Source: Burkholderiales bacterium (GTDB lineage: Bacteria > Pseudomonadota > Gammaproteobacteria > Burkholderiales > Burkholderiaceae_C). From it: DNA of 32,865 nt. Below the pieces are notes generated by a model, which did not search any database, was not told where the DNA came from, and saw nothing but the letters and a program-made list of their open reading frames with translations. The position numbers and the translations under genes are program-made. Shown in pieces: positions 24,295 through 32,093 of this stretch. Each line of letters starts with the position of its first letter. The first letter of the stretch is position 1. The stretch lies in NCBI GenBank assembly GCA_016213265.1, contig JACRBA010000110.1, forward strand, positions 1 through 32,865, given 5' to 3'.

Positions 24295-24900
24295 ATGGTG
24301 CACGCCGCGCAGGCCAGCATCCACGCCGCGCTGCGCGAGTGCACGCAGCGGCGGCACGACACCATCGAGGCGCTGCTGCGCCTGGATGACACCCTGGACA
24401 TCGGCCGCTATGGCCGGGTGCTCCAGGGCTTCGAAGCCTTTCTCACGGCCTGGGAGCCTCAGGTGGCGGCCTTGCTGCCGCTGCCCGTGGCCGGGCGCTT
24501 CCTGGCGCGCTCCCGCCTGGGCTTCGTGCGCGCAGACCTGCGGGCCCTGGGCCTGCCGCGCTGGCCCTTGCCCCACAGCGACCTGCCGCGCCTGCCACTG
24601 GGCTCGCCGGCCGCGGCATTCGGCTCCTGGTACGTGCTGGCCGGCTCTGCCCTGGGCGGGCAGCTCATCGCCCGGCGCGCCGCGGCCCAGCTCGGGCTCA
24701 CGCCGGCCCGCGGAACGGCGTACTTCCATGGCTGGGGCGCATCCACCGCCACGCACTGGCGCGACTACCTGACCGTGCTGGCGGACGAGGTGCCTGCCAC
24801 CGGCCCCGATGCCGCGCAGGCCTGCGAGGCGGCGCGGGCGACCTTCGACCGCCTGATCGGCACCTTTGCCTGCTTGCTGGATGAACGGGTTGCGGCCTGA
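24295..24900 (+). CDS. bphO: Biliverdin-producing heme oxygenase
   Basis: Cytoplasmic enzyme of 201 residues that opens heme to biliverdin, CO and iron. The proximal heme ligand is His21 in CTQRRHDTIE, and the distal helix block GSWYVLAGSALGGQLIARR is typical of bacterial BphO/PigA-type oxygenases. It lies directly before the bacteriophytochrome gene and overlaps it by 20 bases, the standard arrangement in which the chromophore is made next to its apoprotein. A strong Shine-Dalgarno precedes it, so it is probably the first gene of the four- or five-gene photosensory operon. Confidence 0.93.
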   Translation: MVHAAQASIHAALRECTQRRHDTIEALLRLDDTLDIGRYGRVLQGFEAFLTAWEPQVAALLPLPVAGRFLARSRLGFVRADLRALGLPRWPLPHSDLPRLPLGSPAAAFGSWYVLAGSALGGQLIARRAAAQLGLTPARGTAYFHGWGASTATHWRDYLTVLADEVPATGPDAAQACEAARATFDRLIGTFACLLDERVAA

Positions 24901-27100
24901 GGACCTGCTGGCCGACTGCGCGAACGAACCGATCCGCGTGCCGGCCGCGATCCAGCCGCACGGCTGGATGCTGGTGCTGGCCGCCGACGCGCCGGCCCAC
25001 CCGCTGGCGGTGAGTGCCAACGCGCCCGAGGAGGCGGCCTGGCGGCGCCTGCTGCAGCAGCCCCCCTGGGCGCTGCCATCGCCGCTGCCACCCGCCGGCG
25101 AGGCGCCCGAGCCGATTGGCACCATGCACGTGGCTGGCCAGGCGTGGGACGCCACCGTCCACCGCAGTGGCGACGCGCTGGTGCTGGAGTTCGAGCCGGC
25201 GGCCGACGCCCGCTCACTGCCGGGCAGCCTGTCGGCCCTGGCGCGCGGCGTGCTGCCACCGCTGCAGCGCGCGGGCGACGTGCAGGCGCTGGCGCGCATC
25301 GCCGTGGCCGAGCTGCACCGGCTCACCGGCTTCGGCCGCTGCGTGCTCTACCGTTTCGACGACGAGGGGCACGGCGAGGTGCTGGCGGAGCAGGCCGACG
25401 CCGGCTATGAGCGCTTCCTCGGCCACCGCTTTCCGGCCAGCGACATTCCCGCCCAGGCGCGCGCGCTGTACCTGCAGCACCACATTCGCCTCATCGCCGA
25501 CGCCCACTACCGGCCTGTGCCGCTGCACGCCCTGGACCCAGGCTTCGACCCGCGCGCCCTGGACCTGGGCTTCGCCGCCCTGCGCAGCATCTCACCCGTG
25601 CACCTGGAGTACATGCGCCGCATGGGCACGGCGGCCTCCATGTCGGTGTCGCTGGTGGTGCGGGGGCGGCTGTGGGGGCTGGTCTCCTGCCATGACCGTG
25701 CGCCACGTCGCGTGGACCTGGCCACCCGCCTGACCTGCGAGCACCTGGGTCGCCTGGTGGCCATGCAGATCGAGGCGCACGAGGAACGTGCAGACGTGGC
25801 ACGCCGGCTCGAACTGCGGCAGCTCACCCTGGACCTGGTGGCCCGGCTGACGGACAGCGACGCGACCCTGCAGCCCCTTGTCGAACAGCCCGAAGCGCTG
25901 CTGCGGCTGGCACGGGCCGACGGCGCGGCGGTGGTGCTGGACGGTCGCTGCTGGCTGGCGGGGCGCACGCCGCCTGAAGCCCAGGTGCAGGCCCTGTCGC
26001 GCTGGGCGGCGGCCCAGCGGCGCCCGCTGGTGGCCACCGACCGGCTGGCCGAGGCCGGCGGGCCGGCCGGCGACGTGGGCTCGGAGTGGGCGGGCGTGCT
26101 GGCCATCGCCATTTCCGAGGTGCACCGGCACCAGATCCTCTGGTTCCGCGCCGAGCAGGTGCAGCAGGTGCGCTGGGCCGGCAACCCGCACAAGCCCATG
26201 CAGGCGGCAGACCGCCGGCTGCACCCGCGCGCCAGCTTCGCCAGCTGGTGCGAGTCCGTGCGGGGGCGATCGCGGGCGTGGGACGAGGCCACGCTGGCCG
26301 CGGCGCAGGAGCTGCGCCAGGCCCTCGTCGGCATCGTGCTGCGCCGCGCCGAGGAGATGGCTGGCGCGATGGCCGAGCTGGCGCGCCTGAACAAGGAGCT
26401 GGAGGCCTTCTCCTACACGGTGTCGCATGACCTGCGCGCACCCATGCGCCACATCGCCGGCTATGTGGACCTGTTGCTGGAAGACGAGACCGGCCGCCTG
26501 GCCGAGCGCAGCGTGCGCTACCTGGGCCAGGTGAGGGAGGCGGCTGCGTTCGCCGGCAAGCTGGTGGACGCGCTGCTCGACTTCTCGCGCCTGGGCCGGT
26601 CCGCGCTGCACAAGGGGTGGGTGGACGGGGCCGTGATGGTGGGCGAACTCGTGGCTGAGATGGAGGATGCGGGCCGCGGGGCCGGCGACGCGTCCGCGGT
26701 GCGGTGGGTGGCGGCCGACGACCTGCCGCGCCTGTGGGGCGATGCCTTCCTGCTCAAGGTGGTGGTGCGCAACCTGCTGGCCAATGCGGCCAAGTACACG
26801 CGAGGCCGCCCCGAGCCCCGCGTGGAGGTGGTGGCCGTGCGTGACGGACGCGACGTGGGCCTGGAGGTGCGCGACAACGGCGTGGGCTTTCCACAGAAGT
26901 ACGTGGGCAAGCTCTTCGGCGTGTTCCAGCGCCTGCATGCGGCCGAGGAGTTCGAGGGCACCGGCATCGGCCTGGCCATCGTGCGCCGCATCGTCGAACG
27001 CCATGGTGGCCGGGTCTGGGCCCATGGCGAGCCCGGCCAGGGCGCCCGCTTCGGCTTCGTGCTGCCGCCGCCCGAGCCCGGACCCGTGGAGGACCCCTGA
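24881..27100 (+). CDS. bphP: Bacteriophytochrome histidine kinase (PAS-GAF-PHY-HisKA-HATPase)
   Basis: Red/far-red light receptor kinase of 739 residues. Cys13 in ADCANEPI is the expected biliverdin attachment site of bacterial phytochromes, followed by IQPHGWML of the PAS domain. The GAF domain has FPASDIPAQAR (184-194, Asp188) and SPVHLEYM with His241, the chromophore-pocket histidine. The PHY domain has RWAGNP (431-436) and the tongue motif PRASF (449-453). The kinase part has the phospho-acceptor His516 in TVSHDLRAP, the N box NLLANAAKY (631-639), DNGVGF (665-670) and GTGIGL (693-698). The start is ATG 24881, coupled to bphO by a 20-base overlap; the stop overlaps the response regulator start (TGATG). 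All pocket and kinase residues checked look intact. Confidence 0.96.
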   Translation: MNGLRPEDLLADCANEPIRVPAAIQPHGWMLVLAADAPAHPLAVSANAPEEAAWRRLLQQPPWALPSPLPPAGEAPEPIGTMHVAGQAWDATVHRSGDALVLEFEPAADARSLPGSLSALARGVLPPLQRAGDVQALARIAVAELHRLTGFGRCVLYRFDDEGHGEVLAEQADAGYERFLGHRFPASDIPAQARALYLQHHIRLIADAHYRPVPLHALDPGFDPRALDLGFAALRSISPVHLEYMRRMGTAASMSVSLVVRGRLWGLVSCHDRAPRRVDLATRLTCEHLGRLVAMQIEAHEERADVARRLELRQLTLDLVARLTDSDATLQPLVEQPEALLRLARADGAAVVLDGRCWLAGRTPPEAQVQALSRWAAAQRRPLVATDRLAEAGGPAGDVGSEWAGVLAIAISEVHRHQILWFRAEQVQQVRWAGNPHKPMQAADRRLHPRASFASWCESVRGRSRAWDEATLAAAQELRQALVGIVLRRAEEMAGAMAELARLNKELEAFSYTVSHDLRAPMRHIAGYVDLLLEDETGRLAERSVRYLGQVREAAAFAGKLVDALLDFSRLGRSALHKGWVDGAVMVGELVAEMEDAGRGAGDASAVRWVAADDLPRLWGDAFLLKVVVRNLLANAAKYTRGRPEPRVEVVAVRDGRDVGLEVRDNGVGFPQKYVGKLFGVFQRLHAAEEFEGTGIGLAIVRRIVERHGGRVWAHGEPGQGARFGFVLPPPEPGPVEDP

Positions 27101-27558
27101 TGCTCAAACCCATCCTGCTCGTCGAGGACGACAAGCGCGACCTCGAACTCACCCTCGTGGCCCTGGAACGCAGCCAGCTGGCCAACGACGTGGTCATCAC
27201 CCGCGATGGCGCCCAGGCGCTGGACTACCTGCTGCGCCAGGGCGAGTACGCCGGCCGTGCGGAAGGCAACCCCGCCGTGGTGCTGCTCGACCTGAAACTG
27301 CCCAAGGTGAACGGGCTGGAGGTGCTCACGACCGTGCGCGCCAGCGAGACGCTGCGCGCCGTGCCGGTGGTGATGCTCACCTCCTCGCAGGAGGAATCGG
27401 ACGTGCTGCGCAGCTACGAGCTGGGCGTCAATGCCTACGTCGTCAAGCCGGTGGAGTTCAAGCAGTTCGTGGCGGCCATCGCCGAGCTGGGCATCTTCTG
27501 GGCCGTGCTCAATGAGCCGCCGCCTGGGTCGGTGAAGGCGCCGCGCCGCCATGAGTGA
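27100..27558 (+). CDS. Single-domain response regulator (Rcp1-like receiver)
   Basis: Receiver protein of 152 residues without an output domain. The acidic pair is in LVEDDKRD (Glu9, Asp10, Asp11), the phospho-acceptor is Asp64 in VLLDLKLPKVNG, the conserved Thr/Ser is in MLTSSQEE and Lys116 is in VVKPVEF. This is the type of small regulator that sits beside phytochrome kinases (Rcp1-like) and is the likely phosphate acceptor from BphP. It starts on the last base of the bphP stop codon and overlaps the next gene by 8 bases, so it is translationally coupled on both sides. How it passes on the signal is not visible. Confidence 0.93.
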   Translation: MLKPILLVEDDKRDLELTLVALERSQLANDVVITRDGAQALDYLLRQGEYAGRAEGNPAVVLLDLKLPKVNGLEVLTTVRASETLRAVPVVMLTSSQEESDVLRSYELGVNAYVVKPVEFKQFVAAIAELGIFWAVLNEPPPGSVKAPRRHE

Positions 27559-28249
27559 GCTGGACGTGCCCATCGCAGCCCAGGTGACCGGCCCGCGGCT
27601 CGCGCGCGTGCTGCTGCTGGAGGATTCGCGCTTCGATGCCGAGCTGCTCACCACCCACCTGGCGCGCACCCACCCTGAGGCCTCGGTGCGCCAGGTGGCG
27701 CAGGAGGACGACTTCGTCCACGCCCTGCGCGAGGGCGGCTGGGACATCGTGCTGTCGGACTACCAGCTGCCCGGCTTCGACGGCCGCGATGCGCTGGAGA
27801 TCGCGGCCCGCGAGGCGCCCGACGTGCCCTTCGTCTTCGTGTCGGGCGTGATCGGCGAGGAGAACGCCGCGGAACTGATGCGCCTGGGCGCCACCGACTA
27901 CGTGAGCAAGGGGCGGCTGGCGCGGCTGCCCCTGGTGGTGGACCGGGCGCTGCGCGAGCGCGCCGACCGGCAGGCCCGGCGCGAGGCCGAGCGACATGCC
28001 CGCCACGCGGACGCGGTGCTGGGCCGGGTGGTGGATGCCCTGCGCGACTACGGCGTGCTGCTGCTGGATGCGCAAGGCCTCATCCGCACCTGGAACCGCG
28101 CGGCGACCGAGATCTTCGGCTGGCGCGCAGACGAGGTCATCGGCCAGCCGGTGGCCTGCCTGTTCACCCCGGAGGACCAGGCCTCGGGCGTACCCGTCGA
28201 CGAGCTGGCCCAGGCCCGGGAAGCCGGCAAGGCGGACGATGCCCGCTGA
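27551..28249 (+). CDS. REC-PAS protein, N-terminal half of a split hybrid kinase
   Basis: The product has 232 residues. Its receiver domain (about 18-135) has LLEDSRFDAE, the phospho-acceptor Asp70 in VLSDYQLPGFDG, FVSGVIGEE and Lys120 in YVSKGRLARL. A short helix leads into a PAS domain from about 156 (DYGVLLLDAQGLIRTWNRAA, IFGWRADEVIGQ). The PAS domain is cut at TGA 28247-28249, precisely where relatives have Trp in the RWxxRxDGxxF motif. The same frame resumes at the next codon with MARRGGGRFYAQG. It is therefore either a nonsense-interrupted gene, a sequencing error, or a truncated REC-PAS protein that works in trans. It overlaps the preceding response regulator gene by 8 bases. Confidence 0.82.
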   Translation: MSELDVPIAAQVTGPRLARVLLLEDSRFDAELLTTHLARTHPEASVRQVAQEDDFVHALREGGWDIVLSDYQLPGFDGRDALEIAAREAPDVPFVFVSGVIGEENAAELMRLGATDYVSKGRLARLPLVVDRALRERADRQARREAERHARHADAVLGRVVDALRDYGVLLLDAQGLIRTWNRAATEIFGWRADEVIGQPVACLFTPEDQASGVPVDELAQAREAGKADDAR

Positions 28250-29509
28250 ATGGCGCGGCGCGGTGGGGGGCGTTTCTACGCCCAGGGCGTCGTGGTGCCG
28301 CTGGACGACGAGGCCGGTGCGCGCGCCGGCTTCTGCAAGATCGTCCATGACGCCACGCCGGCGCACGAGCAGGCGGCCCGGCTGCAGGCGGCCAAGGAGG
28401 AGGCAGAGGCCGCCAACCGCGCCAAGGACCGCTTTCTGGCCATGCTGTCGCACGAGTTGCGCACACCGCTGGCTCCCATCGCCACGGCGGCCCACATCCT
28501 CGCGCGCTCGGCCACCGTGCCGGCCGCCCACGCCCACCTGCTGCCCATGATCGAGCGCAACGTGGCGCTGGAGGCGCGGCTCATTGAGGACCTGCTGGAC
28601 CTCACGGCGCTGGCCGCCGGCAAGCTGATCCTGCGCACCGCCCCGGTGGATCTGCACCAGGTGGTGCGCACGGTCTGCGAGACGCTGGATGCGTCGGTGC
28701 GGGACAAGCGCCTCACCCTGCACCTCGAGCTGCACGCGCCCCACCCGGTGGTGCCGGGCGACGAGACCCGCCTGCAGCAGGTGCTGTGGAACCTGTTGCG
28801 CAATGCGGTGAAGTTCACGCCGCCCGGCGGCGAGGTGCGTGTGCGCACCTGGTGCGAAGGCGACGCATTGCTGCTCGCCTGCAGCGACTCCGGCATCGGC
28901 ATCGCAGCCGATGCGCTGCCCCGGCTGTTCACCGCATTCGAGCAGGCCGACGAGACGGTGTCGCGGCAGTTCGGCGGGCTGGGGCTGGGCCTGGCCATCG
29001 CGCACGGGCTGGTGGCGCAGCACGGCGGGCGCCTGGTCGCGCACAGCCAGGGGCGTGACCGCGGCGCGACCTTCACCTTGCAACTGCCCGGTGCCTGCGC
29101 GCCCGATGTCGCCAGCGTGGCCGCGGCGCTCCCGATGGACGCCCCTCTGGCGCAAGGCCAACGGGTGCTGGTGGTCGAAGACAGCCCGGACGCGGCGGAG
29201 TCCCTGCGCCTGTCGCTGCAGCAGTATGGCTACCAGGTGACGCACGCGGCCGGCGTGGCGGCGGCCCTGCAGGCCTGGGAGGCGGCGCGGGTGGACGCGG
29301 TGGTCACCGACATCGGCCTGCCCGATGGCAGCGGGGCGGACATCGCGAGGGCCCTCGGGGCCCGGGTGCCCGTGGTGACGGTGAGCGGCTACGGGGCGGC
29401 GCAGGACATGGCCCGCTCACGCGAGGCGGGCGTGGCGCGCCACCTGGTCAAGCCGGTCGATCCGGCGCGCCTGCACCAGGTGCTGCAGGGCCTGCTCGCG
29501 CAGCGTTGA
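28250..29509 (+). CDS. PAS-end/HisKA/HATPase/REC hybrid histidine kinase, C-terminal half of a split gene
   Basis: The product has 419 residues and begins with the second half of the PAS fold (GRFYAQGVVVPLDDEAG) without the first. The kinase has the phospho-acceptor His68 in MLSHELRTPL, the N box LWNLLRNAVKF (179-189), DSGIGI (213-218) and the GLGLGLA region (243-249). A C-terminal receiver has VVEDSPDA (308-315), Asp354 in VVTDIGLPDGSG and Lys401 in LVKPVD. The ATG directly follows the TGA of the upstream half (TGAATG), so termination-reinitiation is possible, but no good ribosome site is present. If TGA were TGG the whole would be one 652-residue REC-PAS-HisKA-HATPase-REC kinase. It is the last gene of the phytochrome cluster. 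Confidence 0.85.
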   Translation: MARRGGGRFYAQGVVVPLDDEAGARAGFCKIVHDATPAHEQAARLQAAKEEAEAANRAKDRFLAMLSHELRTPLAPIATAAHILARSATVPAAHAHLLPMIERNVALEARLIEDLLDLTALAAGKLILRTAPVDLHQVVRTVCETLDASVRDKRLTLHLELHAPHPVVPGDETRLQQVLWNLLRNAVKFTPPGGEVRVRTWCEGDALLLACSDSGIGIAADALPRLFTAFEQADETVSRQFGGLGLGLAIAHGLVAQHGGRLVAHSQGRDRGATFTLQLPGACAPDVASVAAALPMDAPLAQGQRVLVVEDSPDAAESLRLSLQQYGYQVTHAAGVAAALQAWEAARVDAVVTDIGLPDGSGADIARALGARVPVVTVSGYGAAQDMARSREAGVARHLVKPVDPARLHQVLQGLLAQR

Positions 29510-29533
29510 GGCCGCGGCGCACCCGCCGGCGCA

Positions 29534-30295
29534 TCAGGGCAGCGTCTGGCGGTGGGCCCGCAGCGCCTCGTAGGCAGGGCGGCAGGCCTCGGCCACCGCG
29601 AGCGCATGGCCTTCCAGGCGCGGCTGGCGGGGGCGCCAAGGCTCGAAGCCGGTGGAGCGCCACACGGCGTCATACCAGTACGGTGCCCACACGCCGTCAC
29701 TCTCGCGCCGGCCGGCGGGCCACTGCAGCATGCGCGCCGTGTAGGGCACACCCAGCCGCGCGCACAGGCGCGGCAGGTGCCCCGCCGGGTCGCGCAGGAA
29801 GTCGTCCGCATCGATCACCGGCGGCGCCTCGCCCGTGCGCTGCGCCACCGCATCGAACAGCTCGACCTGCTGCAGCAGGCCGATGTCGGTAGGCGTCACC
29901 GTGGCCCGTGACTTGAGGTACGACTCCACCACCTGGGCCGGATCGCGGATCAGGAACACGTGGGTCAGGTGGTGCACCCATCGCGTGTCCATGCCGGGCA
30001 GCAGGTGGTGCGTCATGTGCTTCTGGTACCACAGCGGCCGGCCTCCCGGCACCGGCCCCTCGCTGAGCGCGCGGCCCACGCGCGCGGCATCGGTGTCGCC
30101 CTGGGCGATGACCTCGTCGCGGCCCGGGTGGTCGAGCCCGGTGGCCGCCAGATAGGCGGCGTACAGGGGCTCGTCGGAGACGGCGCAGTCGCCCCGGTTC
30201 TCCCAGGCCCGCATCATGGCCGTGGAGATGTTGCGCGGGCCGCTCCACATGGCGATGCGCAGGGGCTCGCCGCCGCGCGCCGCGGCCGCGCTCAT
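29534..30295 (-). CDS. Sulfotransferase-like P-loop protein
   Basis: Protein of 253 residues. MWSGPRNISTAMMRAWENR (16-34) fits the 5'-phosphosulfate (PAPS) loop of sulfotransferases, and THVFLIRDPAQVVESYLKS (111-129) fits the 3'-phosphate block with Arg117 and Ser125. The rest, including QKHMTHHLL, is typical of the sulfotransferase-like family often found beside class IV aminotransferases. No signal peptide is present. It overlaps the upstream aminotransferase gene by 4 bases (ATGA), so the two are translationally coupled. I recall plant proteins annotated as branched-chain aminotransferase-like in which both parts are fused; this should be checked. The substrate is unknown and transfer of sulfate is not proven. 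Confidence 0.8.
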   Translation of the reverse strand: MSAAAARGGEPLRIAMWSGPRNISTAMMRAWENRGDCAVSDEPLYAAYLAATGLDHPGRDEVIAQGDTDAARVGRALSEGPVPGGRPLWYQKHMTHHLLPGMDTRWVHHLTHVFLIRDPAQVVESYLKSRATVTPTDIGLLQQVELFDAVAQRTGEAPPVIDADDFLRDPAGHLPRLCARLGVPYTARMLQWPAGRRESDGVWAPYWYDAVWRSTGFEPWRPRQPRLEGHALAVAEACRPAYEALRAHRQTLP

Positions 30296-31218
30296 CGGCG
30301 GCGTCCCTGCACGTCGCGCTGCACCAGCTCGCGGTACAGGCCCTGCAGGCGTGTGACCATGGGGCCCGGCAGGCCGCGCTCGTCCAGCCGTCGGCCGTCC
30401 ACCGCGTTCACCGGCACGACCCCGGCGAAGGTGCCGGTGCAGAAGGCCTCGTCCGCGCCGTACACCTGGGTGAGGCTGAAGTTCTTCTCGAACACCGGAA
30501 TGCCGGCTTCGCGGCACACCTGGATCACGTTGGCGCGGGTGATGCCGCCCAGGCAGTAGTCGCCCGTGGAGGTCCACACTTCGCCGCCCCGGACGATGAA
30601 GAAGTGGGTGGAATTGCAGGTGGCGACGAAGCCGTGCGGGTCCAGCATGAGCGCCTCGTCCGCGCCGGCCTCCGTGGCCTGGATGCAGGCCGTGATGCAG
30701 TTGAGTTTGCTGTGGCTGTTCAGCTTGGGGTCCTGCACGTCCGGAAAGCCCCGCCGCACATGCACCGTGAACAGCTTGAGGCCGGTGGCCAGCGTCTCCG
30801 GCTTGGCCAGCTTCCACTCCGGCAGGATGACGATGGTGGCGGGGCCCACGGTGACACGCGGGTCCTGGTAGGGCGTGCGCTTCACGCCGCGGCTGACCAT
30901 CAGCCGCACATGCACGCCATCGTCCATGCCGTTGGCCGCCAGCGTGTCGTAGATGGCCCGGGTGAGCTCTTCGCGCGTCAGCCCGATGCGCAGGGCGATC
31001 GCCTTGGCGCCTTCGTACAGCCGGTCCAGGTGAGCCTCCAGGAACACCGGATGCCCTTGCACCACCCGCAGGCCTTCCCAGACCCCGTCGCCCAGCACGA
31101 AGCCGCTGTCGAAGACGGAGACCGTGGCGTCAACGCGCGACTTCAGCGCGCCGTTGATCCAGATCCGGATGTCGGCATTGCGCGGGTCGTCGTGGAAGTC
31201 GTGGATGCTCTGTGACAT
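30292..31218 (-). CDS. Class IV PLP-dependent aminotransferase (branched-chain or D-amino acid type)
   Basis: Fold-type IV aminotransferase of 308 residues. The cofactor Lys171 lies in LNSHSKLNCITACI (166-179), VFDSGFVLGDGVWEGLRV (35-52) is the N-terminal signature and GGITRANVIQVC (224-235) binds the PLP phosphate. The usual EGSxSN segment is replaced by ATCNSTHFF (199-207), so it is not a standard IlvE and could act on D-amino acids, an amino-lyase substrate or another amine. It is the first gene of a two-gene leftward operon, overlapping the sulfotransferase-like gene, and is divergent from the coiled-coil gene. Confidence 0.88.
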   Translation of the reverse strand: MSQSIHDFHDDPRNADIRIWINGALKSRVDATVSVFDSGFVLGDGVWEGLRVVQGHPVFLEAHLDRLYEGAKAIALRIGLTREELTRAIYDTLAANGMDDGVHVRLMVSRGVKRTPYQDPRVTVGPATIVILPEWKLAKPETLATGLKLFTVHVRRGFPDVQDPKLNSHSKLNCITACIQATEAGADEALMLDPHGFVATCNSTHFFIVRGGEVWTSTGDYCLGGITRANVIQVCREAGIPVFEKNFSLTQVYGADEAFCTGTFAGVVPVNAVDGRRLDERGLPGPMVTRLQGLYRELVQRDVQGRRR

Positions 31219-31274
31219 GTGCTTTCCCGGACTGGCCGGGCGAACGAGGGCGGGAATGGCATCATTCTCGCCTT

Positions 31275-31288
31275 GGCCCGCGCGGGCC
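31275..31288. promoter_or_regulatory. 14-bp perfect palindrome in the divergent gap
   Basis: GGCCCGCGCGGGCC reads the same on both strands and lies 16 bases before the start of the coiled-coil gene, just ahead of its GAGG. It may be an operator or hairpin; GC bias weakens the case. Confidence 0.3.
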
Positions 31289-31304
31289 CAGATATGAGGA
31301 TCTC

Positions 31305-32009
31305 ATGCACAAGCTCATCATCCGAAATTCCCTTCCTGCCGCGCTGGCTGCGGCATCAATGCTGGCTGTCGCGGCGCCTCTGGCGGCGGCCGCGCCGTCG
31401 GCCGAGACCAAGACCCTTTCGGGCAAGACAGGCTCGGGCAAGATCATGACCCGTGAAGAGCTGCGGGCCTGCATGGGACGACAGCAGGAACTTGCTTCCC
31501 TCAAGGGCGAACTGGACGCGAGAAGCCAATCGCTGCAGACCGAACGGGAGGCTGTGGAGAGGCAGACGGCCGAGGTGAAGGCGGAGCAGGACGCCCTCAT
31601 GGCGAGCAAGGGCGGTGTGGACGGGTTGAATGCACGCATGGCCGCGTTCTCCGCCAAGGCCAAGGACTACCGCGAGCGACGCTCGGAATTCGAGGCGGCG
31701 GACAAGACCGGTCCGGGCGCCGATCGGGAGCGCCGGCTTCTCGACAAGGAGGGTGACGAACTCGCCAAGGAGCAGAACGCCCTGAACGCGGAGCGGGATC
31801 GCCTGGTGGGCGGCACCGAACAATCGGTCGCGGCGTTCAACGCGCGGGTGGAGGCGCAGCAGCGTGCCGCCCAGGCCTGGAACGACAAGAGCCGACAGCT
31901 CACTGCGGACCAGGAGGCTTACGAGGACCGGCGCCTTGACTGGCTGGACGAGTGTGCCAATCGGCGCTACCGCGAAGACGACGAGAAGGCCATCCGCGCG
32001 GGCAAGTGA
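31305..32009 (+). CDS. Periplasmic coiled-coil protein of unknown function
   Basis: Not a family I recognise. The 234-residue product has a Sec signal peptide (IIRNSLPAALAAASMLAVAA, cleaved near residue 30). It is then almost entirely charged helix: heptad-like Glu/Lys/Arg/Gln-rich stretches at about 52-100, 113-170 and 173-208, with a likely turn at Gly103-Gly104. Two cysteines bracket the helices: Cys56 (LRACMGRQQ) and Cys217 (WLDECANRRYRE). They could pair if the helices fold back as a hairpin. The start is ATG 31305, with GAGG 5 bases upstream; the frame from 31212 adds unrelated residues. Codon use looks less extreme in GC than its neighbours. It ends with a strong terminator shared with acnB. 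Confidence 0.75.
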   Translation: MHKLIIRNSLPAALAAASMLAVAAPLAAAAPSAETKTLSGKTGSGKIMTREELRACMGRQQELASLKGELDARSQSLQTEREAVERQTAEVKAEQDALMASKGGVDGLNARMAAFSAKAKDYRERRSEFEAADKTGPGADRERRLLDKEGDELAKEQNALNAERDRLVGGTEQSVAAFNARVEAQQRAAQAWNDKSRQLTADQEAYEDRRLDWLDECANRRYREDDEKAIRAGK

Positions 32010-32033
32010 ACGTCGCCTGACGCAGGCATGAAA

Positions 32034-32057
32034 AAGCGGCGCCCTCGGGCGCCGCTT
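32034..32057. terminator. Bidirectional intrinsic terminator between the coiled-coil gene and acnB
   Basis: An 11-bp perfect stem (32034-32044 with 32047-32057) has A residues on the left and TTGTCTTT on the right, so it can stop transcription from both directions. It lies 24 bases after the coiled-coil gene stop and 36 bases after the acnB stop. Confidence 0.85.
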
Positions 32058-32093
32058 GTCTTTGGGGCCGTAGGCCCGTTGTCCGCCCGTCCG

